Positions 23,455 through 35,295 of a stretch of 64,000 nt of DNA are shown here, in pieces. The notes under the pieces were generated by a model. The model was not told the DNA's origin. It saw only the letters and a program-made list of their open reading frames with translations, and did not search any database. Within the stretch, counting starts at the first letter, position 1. The number at the start of each line of letters is the position of its first letter. A program made the position numbers and the translations under genes. The DNA lies in assembly GCF_040581485.1 (NCBI RefSeq), contig NC_090130.1:20911918-20975917 (forward strand). The letters are read 5' to 3'. This DNA comes from Linepithema humile. Taxonomy: Eukaryota > Arthropoda > Insecta > Hymenoptera > Formicidae.

Positions 23455-26003
23455 TTATTCTTCGAATGAGTAGCTTTCCGGCAAACAATGATGCTGGCGG
23501 CAATAATAATCCTCATCATTTTCATTGTGACACCACGTTCCATCCGGAAAATATGGGTTGATATCATAGTCGATCATTTTGAATCGCGGTGTGTAATAAG
23601 TAGGATAGTCCTCTCGTTTACAATGTACAGAACAGGCTACCCACGGTTTATCAACTTCATGGGGAGCCTGCCATCCCGCCTTCGCTTCCAGTTCGAATAT
23701 GGTACGGCTGAATTCGGTGCATTTCATAGTCGTGAACTCGGTGATTGTTGTACGTTTTTCACTACAGAGTGAAGAATCATCGCACAAAACCACGTCGTAA
23801 TATGGTCCAATGCAATTCGCTGTTATGTGTGTCTCATGTTTGCAAAAACGTCGTTTGACTAATGCGCCTTTAGATTTTTTCAAACAACCGCTTTTACAGG
23901 TGTCTTCCTTCCATTCACTCCAGTTATCGTCTACACAATACTTAAAAATGTATGGCGGCTCGATAACTGGTACGCATTTTTCTCCGCGACATTCCTTCCC
24001 GAGAGCGCAATAAGTTCCTAAAAAATTCGATAAATTTAGCACTGTAGTATGTAGTCAAAATGAATGACGTACCTGCTAGCGCCGGTCCCGTAAAATAATA
24101 TGTATTCTTGTGAGGAGTTTCGCATTGTAAACTTTTACATATATCATGTAACGTGACTACGTTCGCATTTTTGTTGCGCAAGAGTAATTCGCATTGTGCT
24201 TTGGCAGTCCATTCTCTTCCAGGTAAATTGTGATAACTCCGATTTTTAAATATATATGTGTCATCTTCAAGTCTGACATGATCTCGAAGAAGACACGAAT
24301 ATGCTAAATATAACTTGACTCCCGTCCAGTGTAGCCATCTCATTTCCTTATAACTGTGCTCGGACCATGATATCTGACTTTCGTTGGACGCGTAAGGTGT
24401 CATTATGTATTCGTATTTGTCTCCCAAATTTTCTGAATCGTGTGTCAATCCTAAGCTGTTGAACAGATAAATTATTAATCATGAAAATGTGCTTTACTTT
24501 GCATTATTTTTAATTGAAATATTTTCTAATATTATATCATTTATTCATAGTTAATATACTGAACAATTAAAGAATCAACGTTCTTAGAAAAATTTCTTTA
24601 CTTGTTGACTTTAAACTGTTCGATTAAATAAATTCTAATTTAAAATAAAATTTTTATTTATTTTATGCATATAGTATATAGAAAGTTACATATAAACCAG
24701 TATATATACACTTACACATGAGCAATCTCATGGACAGCAACAGAAGATGATGTTTTAATTATAGAAGATATGATTTCAGATGTAGCACGGAATTCTGCAA
24801 TCGCACATGAAGCAGTCCTATTGCATATGTTCCTGGGATTGGATATTCCCAGAACTTTATAAAGATCTATTCCGGTTAAACAAAGGCTAATGTCCCAGTG
24901 ACGTGGATCATCATCTCGTGGAGGATTGTAAGTTTTCGCGTAATTGCAGAACATACTCAGCATTTTTTTATATTCTTTGTCGAGAACTGGCAAATTTATC
25001 GGTTGATTTTCCATAATCTCCAAATATTTCAACGAAATATCGACAGAGACACCTAAACTCGGATGATGGAACATAGCCTGAATATGATTCACATACGCTA
25101 ATATTATATAGCGTATTTTTTCCTTATCGTTGTCCAGAAGAGGCATGAATGTGCGATATGCTGCTTCGTCGAAGAAAACTGCCATTTCTATGGTTATCTC
25201 TCCATGCGTATTTCGTACGCGACGTCGCTTTGGTTTAAAGTTGTTCCAATGATTTAGATTTAAATCACTAAAATATTGCACTGACGTTTCAATAAGATGA
25301 GGTTGGCCAAATGAAAGATTAATTTGTTCTTTAACGCAAAAATCATCGATTAAGGACGGAGGCGCAAAGTTGTTCCGCAAAGGCCGTATCTCTAATGTGA
25401 CGTTTTTCACAAAGATAAATCCTTCCTATTTTTAAAAAGATATATTTGTGTTTTGCGTGACGTGCTTATATATATTACAGAGACAAATAAATATTAGAAT
25501 TAAAAATAGAACATTTTCCAAATAAATTTCATATAACATTTTTCATACGATCGACTTATTTTTCTACTGACCAATCCATTTTTTTGACAAAAGCTGACGG
25601 CCGCAAAACTGTCATGATTTTCATGAAAATAGAAACAAGAATTTGATGCTTTATACTGCGACAACTTTTCTGTGACGTTTTTCACATTATATTTCCATAG
25701 TTTTAACGCAGACGATACAGTCTGATCGTTTCTACGAAGATTCAGCTGAATCAAATTTCCGAAAACTTTCAGAGTTAATGTTATCTGCAAATTAAATGAC
25801 AATTAAGAAAAAATAAGATAATACTCAAATAACGCTGTTGTTGAGCGTTGAGCGATAAATAAGATTCTACAGTAAAATGAGCATACCTCGTTCGCGTCTA
25901 TCGGGTTCCATGCCGGTAGCAATATTATTTCTCTATCGTGCGAGATAAACGCGTATGTATTATATAATAAAATTATTAATACCAATTTCAGTATAAGAAA
26001 CAT
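23455..26003 (-). CDS. ADAMTS-like secreted metalloproteinase, copy 7
   Basis: Exons (complement): 25887-26003, 25572-25784, 24716-25425, 24073-24455, 23455-24017; 1986 nt, 661 residues. This is the rightmost copy and the 5' edge of the array. Exon 3 is 30 bp shorter than in copy 4: ten residues between LTGIDLYK and VLG are missing, just ahead of the zinc helix, so HEIAH falls at 342-346. The reading frame is kept. Exon 2 and intron 1 are nearly identical to copy 6, while the stretch before the zinc site (EIISSIIK) resembles copy 4. Exon 4 is 30 bp longer than in copy 1. The third His and Asp, Met-turn YIM, WSEW and the Cys-rich tail are present. The promoter block conserved in other copies is degraded here. 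Confidence 0.88.
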
Positions 26004-26191
26004 GTTTTGTTTACAATTTTAAATACTTGAAAATATTTCGTTTAAACACTTTTATATATTATAAATTTTTATGTACATACGTTATATCTTCCTTTTATAT
26101 TTGTTACATCTTAAATAATCGTGTGTGAAATACGTACTGTCGTCTGCGTTTTGGAATATTATGTGACATTGTATTGTATTTATTTTCTATG

Positions 26192-26255
26192 TTTATATCT
26201 AGAATATACGAGGTACTCTAAAATTTATATCTAGAATATACGAGGTACTCTAAAA
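26192..26255. repeat. Tandem duplication of a 32-bp sequence
   Basis: Two consecutive, essentially identical 32-bp units (tttatatctagaatatacga and the following gg tactctaaaa) lie at the left edge of the repeat insertion in the outermost spacer. Confidence 0.9.
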
Positions 26256-26324
26256 TTTTGACAAAGCGCTTGTGTGCAGGTTGAGCGGACTAAATTGAGT
26301 CGAAAAGTTTTCTACTATTTTTCA

Positions 26325-27077
26325 ATATACAAGGTGTTCCATTTTAAAAGACCCATTGGAACATCTTTTTAAAAAAGCGTTTTAGAGAAAAATGTTTTAA
26401 ACAAAAGTTGTAGGGTTCAGAGGGGGACATCCGATGGTGACATTGGTTTAACTTGAGGTGTACGTGCCAAGGTCATATAGAGGTCAACTTTGTTTTTTTT
26501 ACATAGAATACCCTATTTTTTATTTTAAAATCTAATAGCTGGTGTCAAGAGTTTTTCAAAACACTATAATGAAGTTATTTTTTATTAAATACTTTTCGAG
26601 TATTTATAAAAAAAAAAGTATACAGTTGTATGTTGCAAATTACATATTTTTTCTTAAAAGCAACTATGTGTTTTCTTTATACCAATTGATTTGTCTCATT
26701 ATTTTGTGCATAAAAGTATTAAGGTAAGATTCTCGAAAACTGAATGTTTTACAAGATATTTTGTATTTTATGTCAAAATACTGTAACTTATAAACCTCAT
26801 AACTCGAAAAGTACTGAATAAAAAATAACTTTATTATAGTATTTTGAAAAACTCTTGACACCAGCTATTAGATTCTGGAATAAAAAATAGAGTGTTCCAT
26901 TTAAAAAAATAATGTTAACCTCCATATGACCTTGGCACGTACATCCTATGTTAAACCAATGTCACCATCGGATGTCCCCTTCTGAACCCTACAATTTTTG
27001 TTTAAAACGTTTTTCTCTAAAACGTTTTTCTAAAAAGATATTCCAATGGGTCTTTTAAAATGAGATATTCTGTATAT
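26325..27077. mobile_element. Foldback element with ~280-bp inverted arms
   Basis: The left arm (about 26325-26606) and right arm (about 26795-27077) are inverted copies with roughly 90% identity by eye. Both carry cattttaaaagacccattgg near the outer end and agctggtgtcaagagttttt near the inner end. The outer ends begin with TATACA. About 190 bp separates the arms and no protein is encoded. It sits inside array-spacer sequence that is uninterrupted in other copies. It is probably a non-autonomous foldback/MITE-type element; the family is not identified. Confidence 0.75.
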
Positions 27078-27330
27078 GCTATATGCTTACATATATATTT
27101 TTTTTTATTTTATTTTTATATTATATATGTATTTGATATGTAATACTTGCGATAACAGTGGAATTTTGGAAAATGCGATTTTTGACCAGTACGTAAAATA
27201 TATAATATTATTGGCAAACATTTTAATTATTCACGAACATCAAATTTTCATTTACAATAGTTTAATTTTTTTAAGAGTAACTAGAACATTTTTTACATTG
27301 CGAGCACTATCAAGTAAACGATTCCAAATA

Positions 27331-27548
27331 ATTAATGATACGCATTTGGCACCATAAAGACTCGTCTTAATATATGCATACATACTATTCATTTTTAATT
27401 TTTTTATTTCGTTTAATATTGATTTTTATTGCTCAGCTGATTTTGTCTTTTAATCATTATGTTATTATTCAGATTTTATAAACAAAACATTGATTTTTCT
27501 GTAAACCAAATTTTTCAAATATTTGTTGAAACAGTTTTAATTATTTTA
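27331..27548. other. Unique AT-rich DNA between array edge and foldback element
   Basis: No coding potential or structure recognised. It is the boundary between the tandem array and single-copy DNA. Confidence 0.5.
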
Positions 27549-28096
27549 ATAAATTTGATAGGAGCGTAAAGAGCCAACAGCCAGATATTCGTGCGAAGGT
27601 TATCGTGTATTAATTTATAACCATTGAACAATACATTAAAAAACAAACGTTTCAGCCTGTCATCAGGCCTTTATCAATGTTATTACAAAATTCAATAAAT
27701 ACGCAACGCAAAAATTAAATACAAAAAACGAAGTAATATTGACATAATAAACTGAAGAGTAGTTAAACACATTGAGGTTTCAACCATCACATTATATGGT
27801 TCTAAGTTTTTTCTCCTACCTCGTTCCATCTTGTGTGGACGAGCTTTCTACTATGTTTAACACAATTTAACGTGGTTTTAACTACTCTTCAGTTTATTAT
27901 GTCAATATTACTTCGTTTTTTGTATTTAATTTTTGCGTTGCGTATTTATTGAATTTTGTAATAACATTGATAAAGGCCTGATGACAGGCTGAAACGTTTG
28001 TTTTTTAATGTATTGTTCAATGGTTATAAATTAATACACGATAACCTTCGCACGAATATCTGGCTGTTGGCTCTTTACGCTCCTATCAAATTTATT
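27549..28096. mobile_element. Foldback element with perfect ~219-bp arms
   Basis: The left arm 27549-27767 and right arm 27877-28096 appear to be exact inverted copies, separated by about 109 bp. Each arm includes the small palindrome gcctgatgacaggc. No protein is encoded. Perfect arms imply recent insertion or ongoing arm-to-arm conversion. The transposon family is not recognised and no target duplication is obvious. Confidence 0.8.
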
Positions 28097-28730
28097 GATT
28101 TTAACAATCATCAGAGCCTGATACATCTATAATTTTTAATTATTTTATTTTATAGTAAATATTTCATTTTCAATATTTAATCTTTATTCTTAATCCTAAT
28201 ATTTTCCCCATTGCAATTATTTAACGTTATGTGACAACAAACGAGCGATGACGTTGCCTTCGTTGCCGATAAAGAGATAGAAATAGTATATCTGCTCTTT
28301 TTTAACGTCCGAAGCTAGTCAAAGTCCGGAGCTTACATGTACGTGGTTTGCGCATGTGTATGGTATTCCCTCTGCGCCTCCACTCATGTTGTTTGCGTCT
28401 CTAATCTGGCGTCCACTGGTGTCTCTGATTGCAATATAGGTAGTGATAGGTAGTAAAGACTTGACGTGAGATGTTCCGAATTCTAATAATTCTTTCACTG
28501 TAAATAAGGAAGCATACCAATCCTAAAGTCAGTGTTCGTAAGGAAATTGTATTACTTAAATCGGCTATATATACACATATATATGCAAGAATATTCATAT
28601 TGCGTTTTAAAAAAGATAACCTAACTTGTGTATGTTATGTATATATAATTAAAATTCTTATTTACATAGATCAAAGTTTAGTCAGATTTTATTGACAATT
28701 CTTTAGTACACATTTTAGTTTTTGTTCATA
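28097..28730. other. Upstream region of the AAGAB-like gene
   Basis: AT-rich with a more GC-rich stretch at about 28240-28420, which may hold the promoter. No open frame here is convincing and no transcription start could be assigned. Confidence 0.4.
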
Positions 28731-29983
28731 ATGAACTTACCCCGAGTATTGATTGTTAGTACAAAGGAAGGGAAGGCTAAAGAAATTGCAGAAAGTAAGT
28801 ACAAATATTTTTATCATATATGTAAAATTCATACCTTTTGCACAATTTTTAACTACACTTTTATTGTTTGGATGTATTGTCACCTACTTTAGTAATATAT
28901 ATTATATTATTATTATTATTTTGTATGTGTCTTGTATAGACATAGGTGCAGAACGTTTATCCGAAGAAGGTGATATTGTAAATTACTTATGGAACATTGA
29001 CAATAAGTATTATACATCACAGGTTCTAATATGTATCACGGAAAGCATATCTCAGAAATTTTTGGTGGAAGGAATCAACGCATTGATCATATATCATGAT
29101 CCACAAGCAGTAAGACATATAATTGCAACTGAAAATAATAGCAATTGAATTAATGTCTTGATGGCAATTGATTTCTGTAGGACAAAGTGGATCAAGAACT
29201 AGAATATTTGGCATCCTTGATCACTTCATTAACAACAGCAGAGATACTTTTATTTTCCTGTAATGCAATATCTGATGTGCTTCTTCGTGATAAAGGTTGG
29301 TTTATATAGTGATGGAAAATATTGGTATTGATTATAATGTGTAAATTTGCTGTGATTTAATTGCAAATATTTTTACATATTTCAGTTTTAAATTGGTGTT
29401 TAAGCCATAAGTTTGAACTGGTTGAATTAGAACAAACAGGAAATACAGAACCTGATCCAGAAGGTAACAAATATGGCATTGAAAGGATAGTAGAAGCTCT
29501 ACATGCTCACACGTGGCCAAATATTGTACTTAAAGGTTGTATATCAAACTTCTGTTAAAATAGATATTTATTTTTCTTTTTACGTATAGAAAAGCTAAAG
29601 TATATTTTATTATAGATAAACCAAGTACAGCAGAAACATTAGAAGTAAATGATATTGGAGAGCAGTTCGAAAATATTCAATTAACCCGTGATACTTCGGA
29701 AAGACTACAAATGCAAGATATGCTTGGTTGGTACTAATTGTGTACCAAATAAAGACAAATTTATATAAACGTTATTATATATTTTATCGAAATTTATTTT
29801 TTTTTTTTAGAAAGCATCATGGATAGTGAAAATGCAGATTTTGGAGAGTTATTTGGTCAATTTATGGCTATGAAGGAACATGCAGCATCTTTACCAACAA
29901 ATGAGAGACGTATAATGGCAGAACAAGTAGTTACTGCCTTTTGGAAAGCTATGGGTGGTGATCTTCTAGAAATTGAGGATTAA
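28731..29983 (+). CDS. AAGAB: Alpha- and gamma-adaptin-binding protein p34-like
   Basis: Six exons: 28731-28794, 28940-29109, 29181-29295, 29386-29535, 29616-29726, 29811-29983; 783 nt, 260 residues with consistent phases and GT-AG introns of 70 to 145 bp. The N-terminus (MNLPRVLIVS) and the NALIIYHDP region fit the Rab-like N-terminal domain of p34. The acidic C-terminal part ends with the conserved helical block FGELFGQFMAMKEHAASLP...FWKAMGGD. In animals AAGAB is a cytosolic chaperone that binds adaptin subunits and assists assembly of AP-1 and AP-2 clathrin adaptors. The predicted protein is shorter than the roughly 315-residue mammalian form. It lies on the same strand as the AlaRS gene about 1 kb downstream, with its own upstream region. 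Identification is by recognised sequence pattern, not by search. Confidence 0.85.
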
Positions 29984-30949
29984 ACTTGACCCAAGTATCA
30001 GTATATTGTTTAAATTAACTATAAATTACTTAGATTCATTTTTGAATTTATTTGAGATGTACTAGCAAAATTTTAAGATAAAATACAATTTTAATATAAA
30101 GATCTATCAGAACGATGTATGTATTAAGAATGAACGATGGAAAAAAATATATTGTTAAAAAGAATTCTGTATAACGTAAATGTTCATGTTTCATAAGAAT
30201 AAGATAAGTAAATTTTTATATATTATGTATACGCATCTCTCTCAGCTATAAAATATATATAAAAATATAACGTCATGACTGATGTATGTATTAATATTGT
30301 TTGATGTTTGGTGTTTGATATTTGATGCAGTAGCTGTAATTTTCCCAATAAAGAAACTCACTTGCTTTTGTCTAATTATGTTTTCCTAATGATTCTTATA
30401 TACAAAAATGCATCACATTAGCGTGATTTACCGAGATTTTTGTTACGTGTAAATTATAATACATAGAAATTTCAATAAATTTTGCAATTAAAGCGGTTCT
30501 CAAAATTATTATAATGTTTTAAATTTTATTGTAAGCATTTCCATAGGGATTAAATTTATGTAATACCGAAAACTACTCGATTTTACTTCCCAAGTTCTAT
30601 TTTATATTACGTGTTTATTCAATTCAAGAATGAACTGGACCTTCCTCTTCTCTCCTGTCATCAATCTGTTCTCTTTTATGTGTGCTATATTATATTTTAT
30701 ATATTTTATATTAGAATAAAAAAGATAAGCGTTATAGAGAAATTAAAAATAAGGAAAGGTATAGAAAATGCAATTATAAGAAGCAGACATTTTGCCGATC
30801 AGCTGATCAGCTGTGCGCAGTATAGACCGGTGCTGAACAGCTCTTAATATATACATGTGGATTTTTTTAACACTTTGTAAAAACGGATTATATTCGTTAT
30901 TTATATTGTATATTATCTATAGGCCATAAATAATCCTATAACAAAAAGA
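29984..30949. other. Region between AAGAB-like and AARS2 genes
   Basis: AT-rich. It holds the 3' flank of the AAGAB-like gene, with a possible polyadenylation signal AATAAA at 30347-30352, and the promoter side of AARS2. A palindromic gatcagctgatcagctg lies near 30798-30815. No gene is seen. Confidence 0.5.
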
Positions 30950-33900
30950 ATGATTTTTTTTAAGTTAATTCGTCCATACAGCCAGTGCACAAATCATAAG
31001 TCTGCTAACCTGATTAGAAAAGAGTTTGTAGATTATTTTACAAAGGATTTAAAACACAATGTTATTCGTTCCAGTCCTGTATCACCAATTACTGATCATT
31101 CACTCGCATTTGTCAACGCTGGCATGAATCAGGTACGTTCCACCTGCGTTTTACCTGTATTTGACAAGTGTCGATAAACATTGCTTACTTTGTAACATCT
31201 TTAGTTCAAAGGAATTTTCTTAAATCACCACGAGCCACCTGCGATGAAAGTTGTGAATTCACAAAAGTGTATCAGAGTCGGCGGTAAACACAACGATTTA
31301 AGTGTCGTTGGTAATGATAGTTACCATCACACATTCTTTGAAATGCTAGGCAACTGGTCTTTCGGGGATTATTTTAAGGTATGATATAGATATGAGAAGA
31401 TATCTTATATTGTTTAATACCTCATATTGTACAATCAAATTTCTGTTTTTAGGAAGAAGCTTGCTCCTACGCTTGGAATCTTTTAACAAATGTGTATGGT
31501 ATACCCAAAGAATATCTGTATGTAACATACTTTGGTGGTAATGAGGAATTGGGCATGGGACCAGATATGGAGTGCAAGGATATTTGGTTGAGACTCGGTC
31601 TTCCAGAATGCAGAGTTCTACCTTTCGGCATGCGAGAGAATTTCTGGGAAATGGGTATGTCAGGTCCCTGTGGACCCTGCACAGAAATACACGTAGACTA
31701 CATGAAACGACCTGCCAATCAAGCCGCACGAGTAAATAAAGGATATGCTGATCTTATGGAGTTATGGAATATAGTTTTTATACAATATGAGAGGTAAGTT
31801 GTTAATCTGTGTATTGAATGTATGAGATATGTACCTTAAATTCTGTAAATCATGTAATAATATGTTTTTGCATATATTTTATTGCCAACTTTTGTTACCT
31901 TCCATATCAATTATGAACTGAACAGTTGTTTTCTTTAAGATTTTTTTTCTGTGTAACGTCACAAAGTTTAATGAATATTAGCAGCTGAAGTAAAATTGCA
32001 TAGTCTATTCAATGTCATAATATTTTATGTTAGGCTTGCAAATGGATGTATAGTACCTTTACCAAAACATCATGTTGATACAGGCATGGGACTTGAACGA
32101 TTAGTTACCTTATTACAAGGGAAAAAATCAAATTATGATACAGATCTTTTCCAACCGTTATTCAATGCGATACAAAAGCTATCAAATGCACCGGAATATA
32201 AAGGAACATTTGGCAATAATGATACAGGCCAGATTGATTATGGCTACAGAATCCTAGCAGATCATGTGAGAATGGTTACTGTTGCGCTGGCTGATAACAT
32301 GCTACCTGAGCAACAGTATGTTTTCTACAATTTTATATACTGTATTATCATATGATATAATATTGTACTCTAAATTGTATTATAAATTAATAAAAGAATG
32401 TATTTGCAGTCCAAAACTACGAAGGGTATTACGAAGTGCGATAGACATAGGAGAGAAAATATTCAGGAAAAGTGGCATAGTTGCCAAGCTTACCTGTAAT
32501 GTGACTGATAACTTAGGTGAAGCTTATCCAGAATTGTACAATAATCTGAAACAGGTAATATAAGATAAAATTAGTTTTGTTAAGATATTTTTATATTTCA
32601 ATGTTGATGGTTACAATTTGTTAGGTACAAAGGATAATAGACTTTGAAGAAGATTTATTAAAGAGATTGAGGAATACTTCTGGAAAAATGTGGAATAATA
32701 TGGTTAAAATTCGTCCAGAATTAGCATCGATTACCGATTGGATGGCTCCTGGTTTAGTCGACGGCTATAAAGATCTGCAATCCATGTTGAAAGACTTGTA
32801 AGAAGTTTACAATATAAGAAAATTTTCAACAGACATTTTTCTGCGTTTTATGTGTTGCATTAATAATTCACAATTAATTACAGGCGTAAAACCAATGTGT
32901 TATCCGGAACCATTGCATTTAAGCTGTATGATACGTACGGCCTTAATTCTGAAACTATAGCGGAGCTAGCACAGATTGAATCATTATATTTCGATGAAGC
33001 TGGCTTTGAAAAGGAACTTGATAATCGTAGATATCAATCAAGAATTGGATTAGATAAACGTACCATACTTACCAAGGAATCTTTGAGGATACTGGAAGAA
33101 AATCATGTACCTAAAACGAATGATTCATTCAAGTACAATTATACGTATGATGAAAGCAGCTATGAATTTCCAACACTTAATAGTAAACTTCTCGGCATCA
33201 TTATTAATGGTAATGTTAAAGTAAATCTTATATTTCTACGAAGATATAGCTATATATATAATTGTAAGACTAAATATTTATTTCGTGTATTGTAGGAAAC
33301 TTAGTCACAAGCAAAAATTGTTCCGAAATTACAACTAATAATAGAATAGCTATAAACATAGACGAGATATTAAATAGTACAGATGAGATTGGTATTATAT
33401 TGGATAAGACCGTATGTTATTCACTAGAAGGTGGTCAAGTTTCCGACAAAGGAAACATTCGTATTAAGAATTTACTTTTTAACATAAACAATGTCAGAAA
33501 GGTAAATGGCTATGTAATTCATTTGGGACATTTTGCCAAAACAGATGCACCGTAAGTACTTTTCATGTTTCTACATTGAGATTGTTGAATAAAGCTTCAA
33601 TTGGAATTATACACAAAAATTCGACTATCGTACAAATTTTATCATAATCTATACATGTGGAATTATATATTTTTAGCACATCAGAGCTGCAGTTACAAAT
33701 GGAAGATGATTGTTTAGTTAATATAGAGCCGAATATTCGTGTTGGAGCTATGAAACATCATACAGCAGCACACTTATTGAATGCAGTCGTGAAACATGTT
33801 ATGCAAGTTGCTCATCAACGTGGTTGTGCAGTCGATATGGACAGTTTAAAATTACAGTTCAATTCATTTGGTGAACAACTTACATCAAAACAAATGAAGA

Positions 33901-35048
33901 TAATAGAAGATTGCATTAATAACAACATAGAATCTCGTGCCGCAGTAACTGTGCAAACGTTAAATTCGCTGGAATTGTTAAAACAAAACGACATTACACT
34001 GCTCCCTGGAGAAATATATCCTTACACTGGTATTAGAGTCATAGAAATAAACACTGACGATCTGAAAGCGAAGTGAGTCAAAGTTCATAATTTAATATTA
34101 TAGAATATTCTGAACTCGTATTAATATCTATTTTGTATGTTTAGAGAAGCATGTTGCGGTACGCATGTTCATAATACAGGTGTATTGCAATACTTTTGCT
34201 TTTTGGCGTACACCTCAAAGGGAGCCACGAAGCGCACTGTTAAAGCTGTTGTTGGCGACAGAGCTTTACGTATGAAAGAAGCCGGTGAACGAATATGGAA
34301 GAGAATTGTGGAGCTAGAAGCTACAAGTGACAAGTTTACATATGAACTATTTAACGCAGAAATAAATCGAATAAAACAGGAAATCAATGATGAAAATATA
34401 CTATTACCGTACTTGATTAAGGAGAAATGCTTGACACATCTAGAAAAATTGAGCAAAACAGTGTGGTTACGCGAGAAAGAAAACGAAAAGTATGTAATAT
34501 TACATTCTCATTATTTGTATGAATCTTCTTATTTGTAATTAACTCTTATCAATTTTATAGAGCTTGTATAATTCGTGAAATCAGTAATGCCGCTGATTCG
34601 TCATCCCGTTGTCTTGTGCATTGTCTGAAGAAGAATCCTACACATTTGTCACTGCACGAAATCGTATCCTTCTTTTCTGAAACGCCAATCTTAATTCTAT
34701 CTCATATCAATGGATCTGTGAAAGCGAGATGTTCTGTACCACAGGTATTGTTTTATTTATACATTTAAATGAATAAATATATAAGTATATAATAAATCAT
34801 TAATATTGTAGGAAACGATTTCTAATACATTCAATGCACAGACGTGGATGGATATTGTCCTACAAGTGTTTAATGCAGAGCATAGACTTGTTAAGGGATT
34901 CAACCCAATGTTAGTGGCAAGTATGAAGTCTACACAAGTATCACAGAATGATTTTCAGATATATATGGAAAAAGCTATTATGCAGGCTACTAGATTTGCG
35001 TCTGTACATTTACAAAAAACGGAACCTATTAATTATAAGAATCAATGA
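30950..35048 (+). CDS. AARS2: Alanyl-tRNA synthetase, mitochondrial
   Basis: Twelve exons: 30950-31132, 31205-31378, 31453-31793, 32034-32315, 32410-32554, 32625-32797, 32884-33209, 33296-33551, 33677-34072, 34145-34489, 34561-34744, 34812-35048; 3042 nt, 1013 residues, close to the family length. The enzyme charges tRNA-Ala. The class II catalytic core is seen in FVNAGMNQFKG and FFEMLGNWSFGDYF, followed by GPCGPCTEIH and DTGMGLERL. The editing domain keeps H655xxxH659 (HHTAAHLL) and C762xxxH766 (CCGTH), the metal-binding residues that clear mischarged Ser and Gly. The N-terminus (MIFFKLIRPYSQ) is basic and hydrophobic, fitting a mitochondrial presequence, and the divergence of the body fits the mitochondrial paralogue. 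The gene is convergent with PTPMT1, with 247 bp between stop codons. Confidence 0.93.
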
Positions 35049-35105
35049 ATGAATGAATGAACTTGTCACATAATCTTATGATTGACATTAGAAAAATGCG
35101 GCTGT

Positions 35106-35111
35106 AATAAA
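35106..35111 (+). terminator. AARS2: Polyadenylation signal of AARS2
   Basis: AATAAA lies 58 bp after the AARS2 stop codon, within the short convergent interval with PTPMT1. Confidence 0.5.
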
Positions 35112-35295
35112 TTCATATTTATAATGGATTATTTTCTTTTTACTCTATCTCTTTCGTTCAAGTGAACATATATGCTAGGCAATATAGTATTTAAATAATA
35201 TAAATCAACTTTTATTTATACATTTCCACGTATATAAATAATTTGATTAACAATATATAAATTTTAATTACATTTAAATTTAAATTAGGCTTCAA

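Larger units (their letters stand above)
26004..27330. other. Outermost spacer of the array, interrupted by insertions
   Basis: Spacer homology runs from 26004 to about 26195, is interrupted by about 880 bp of repeat DNA, and resumes near 27085 (atttgatatgtaatacttgcgataaca, matching the other spacers) until about 27330, where it ends in unique sequence. The conserved promoter block reads ttaaataatcgtgtgtg at about 26110, a degraded form, though a TATATAAAA box remains at about 26050-26059. No gene is seen. Confidence 0.6.

Noticed and set aside
27970..28005. ctgatga...gaaac in the foldback arms resembles a hammerhead ribozyme core
   Set aside because: The six bases between the two core boxes cannot pair to form stem II. 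The sequence is better explained by the small gcctg-atga-caggc hairpin.
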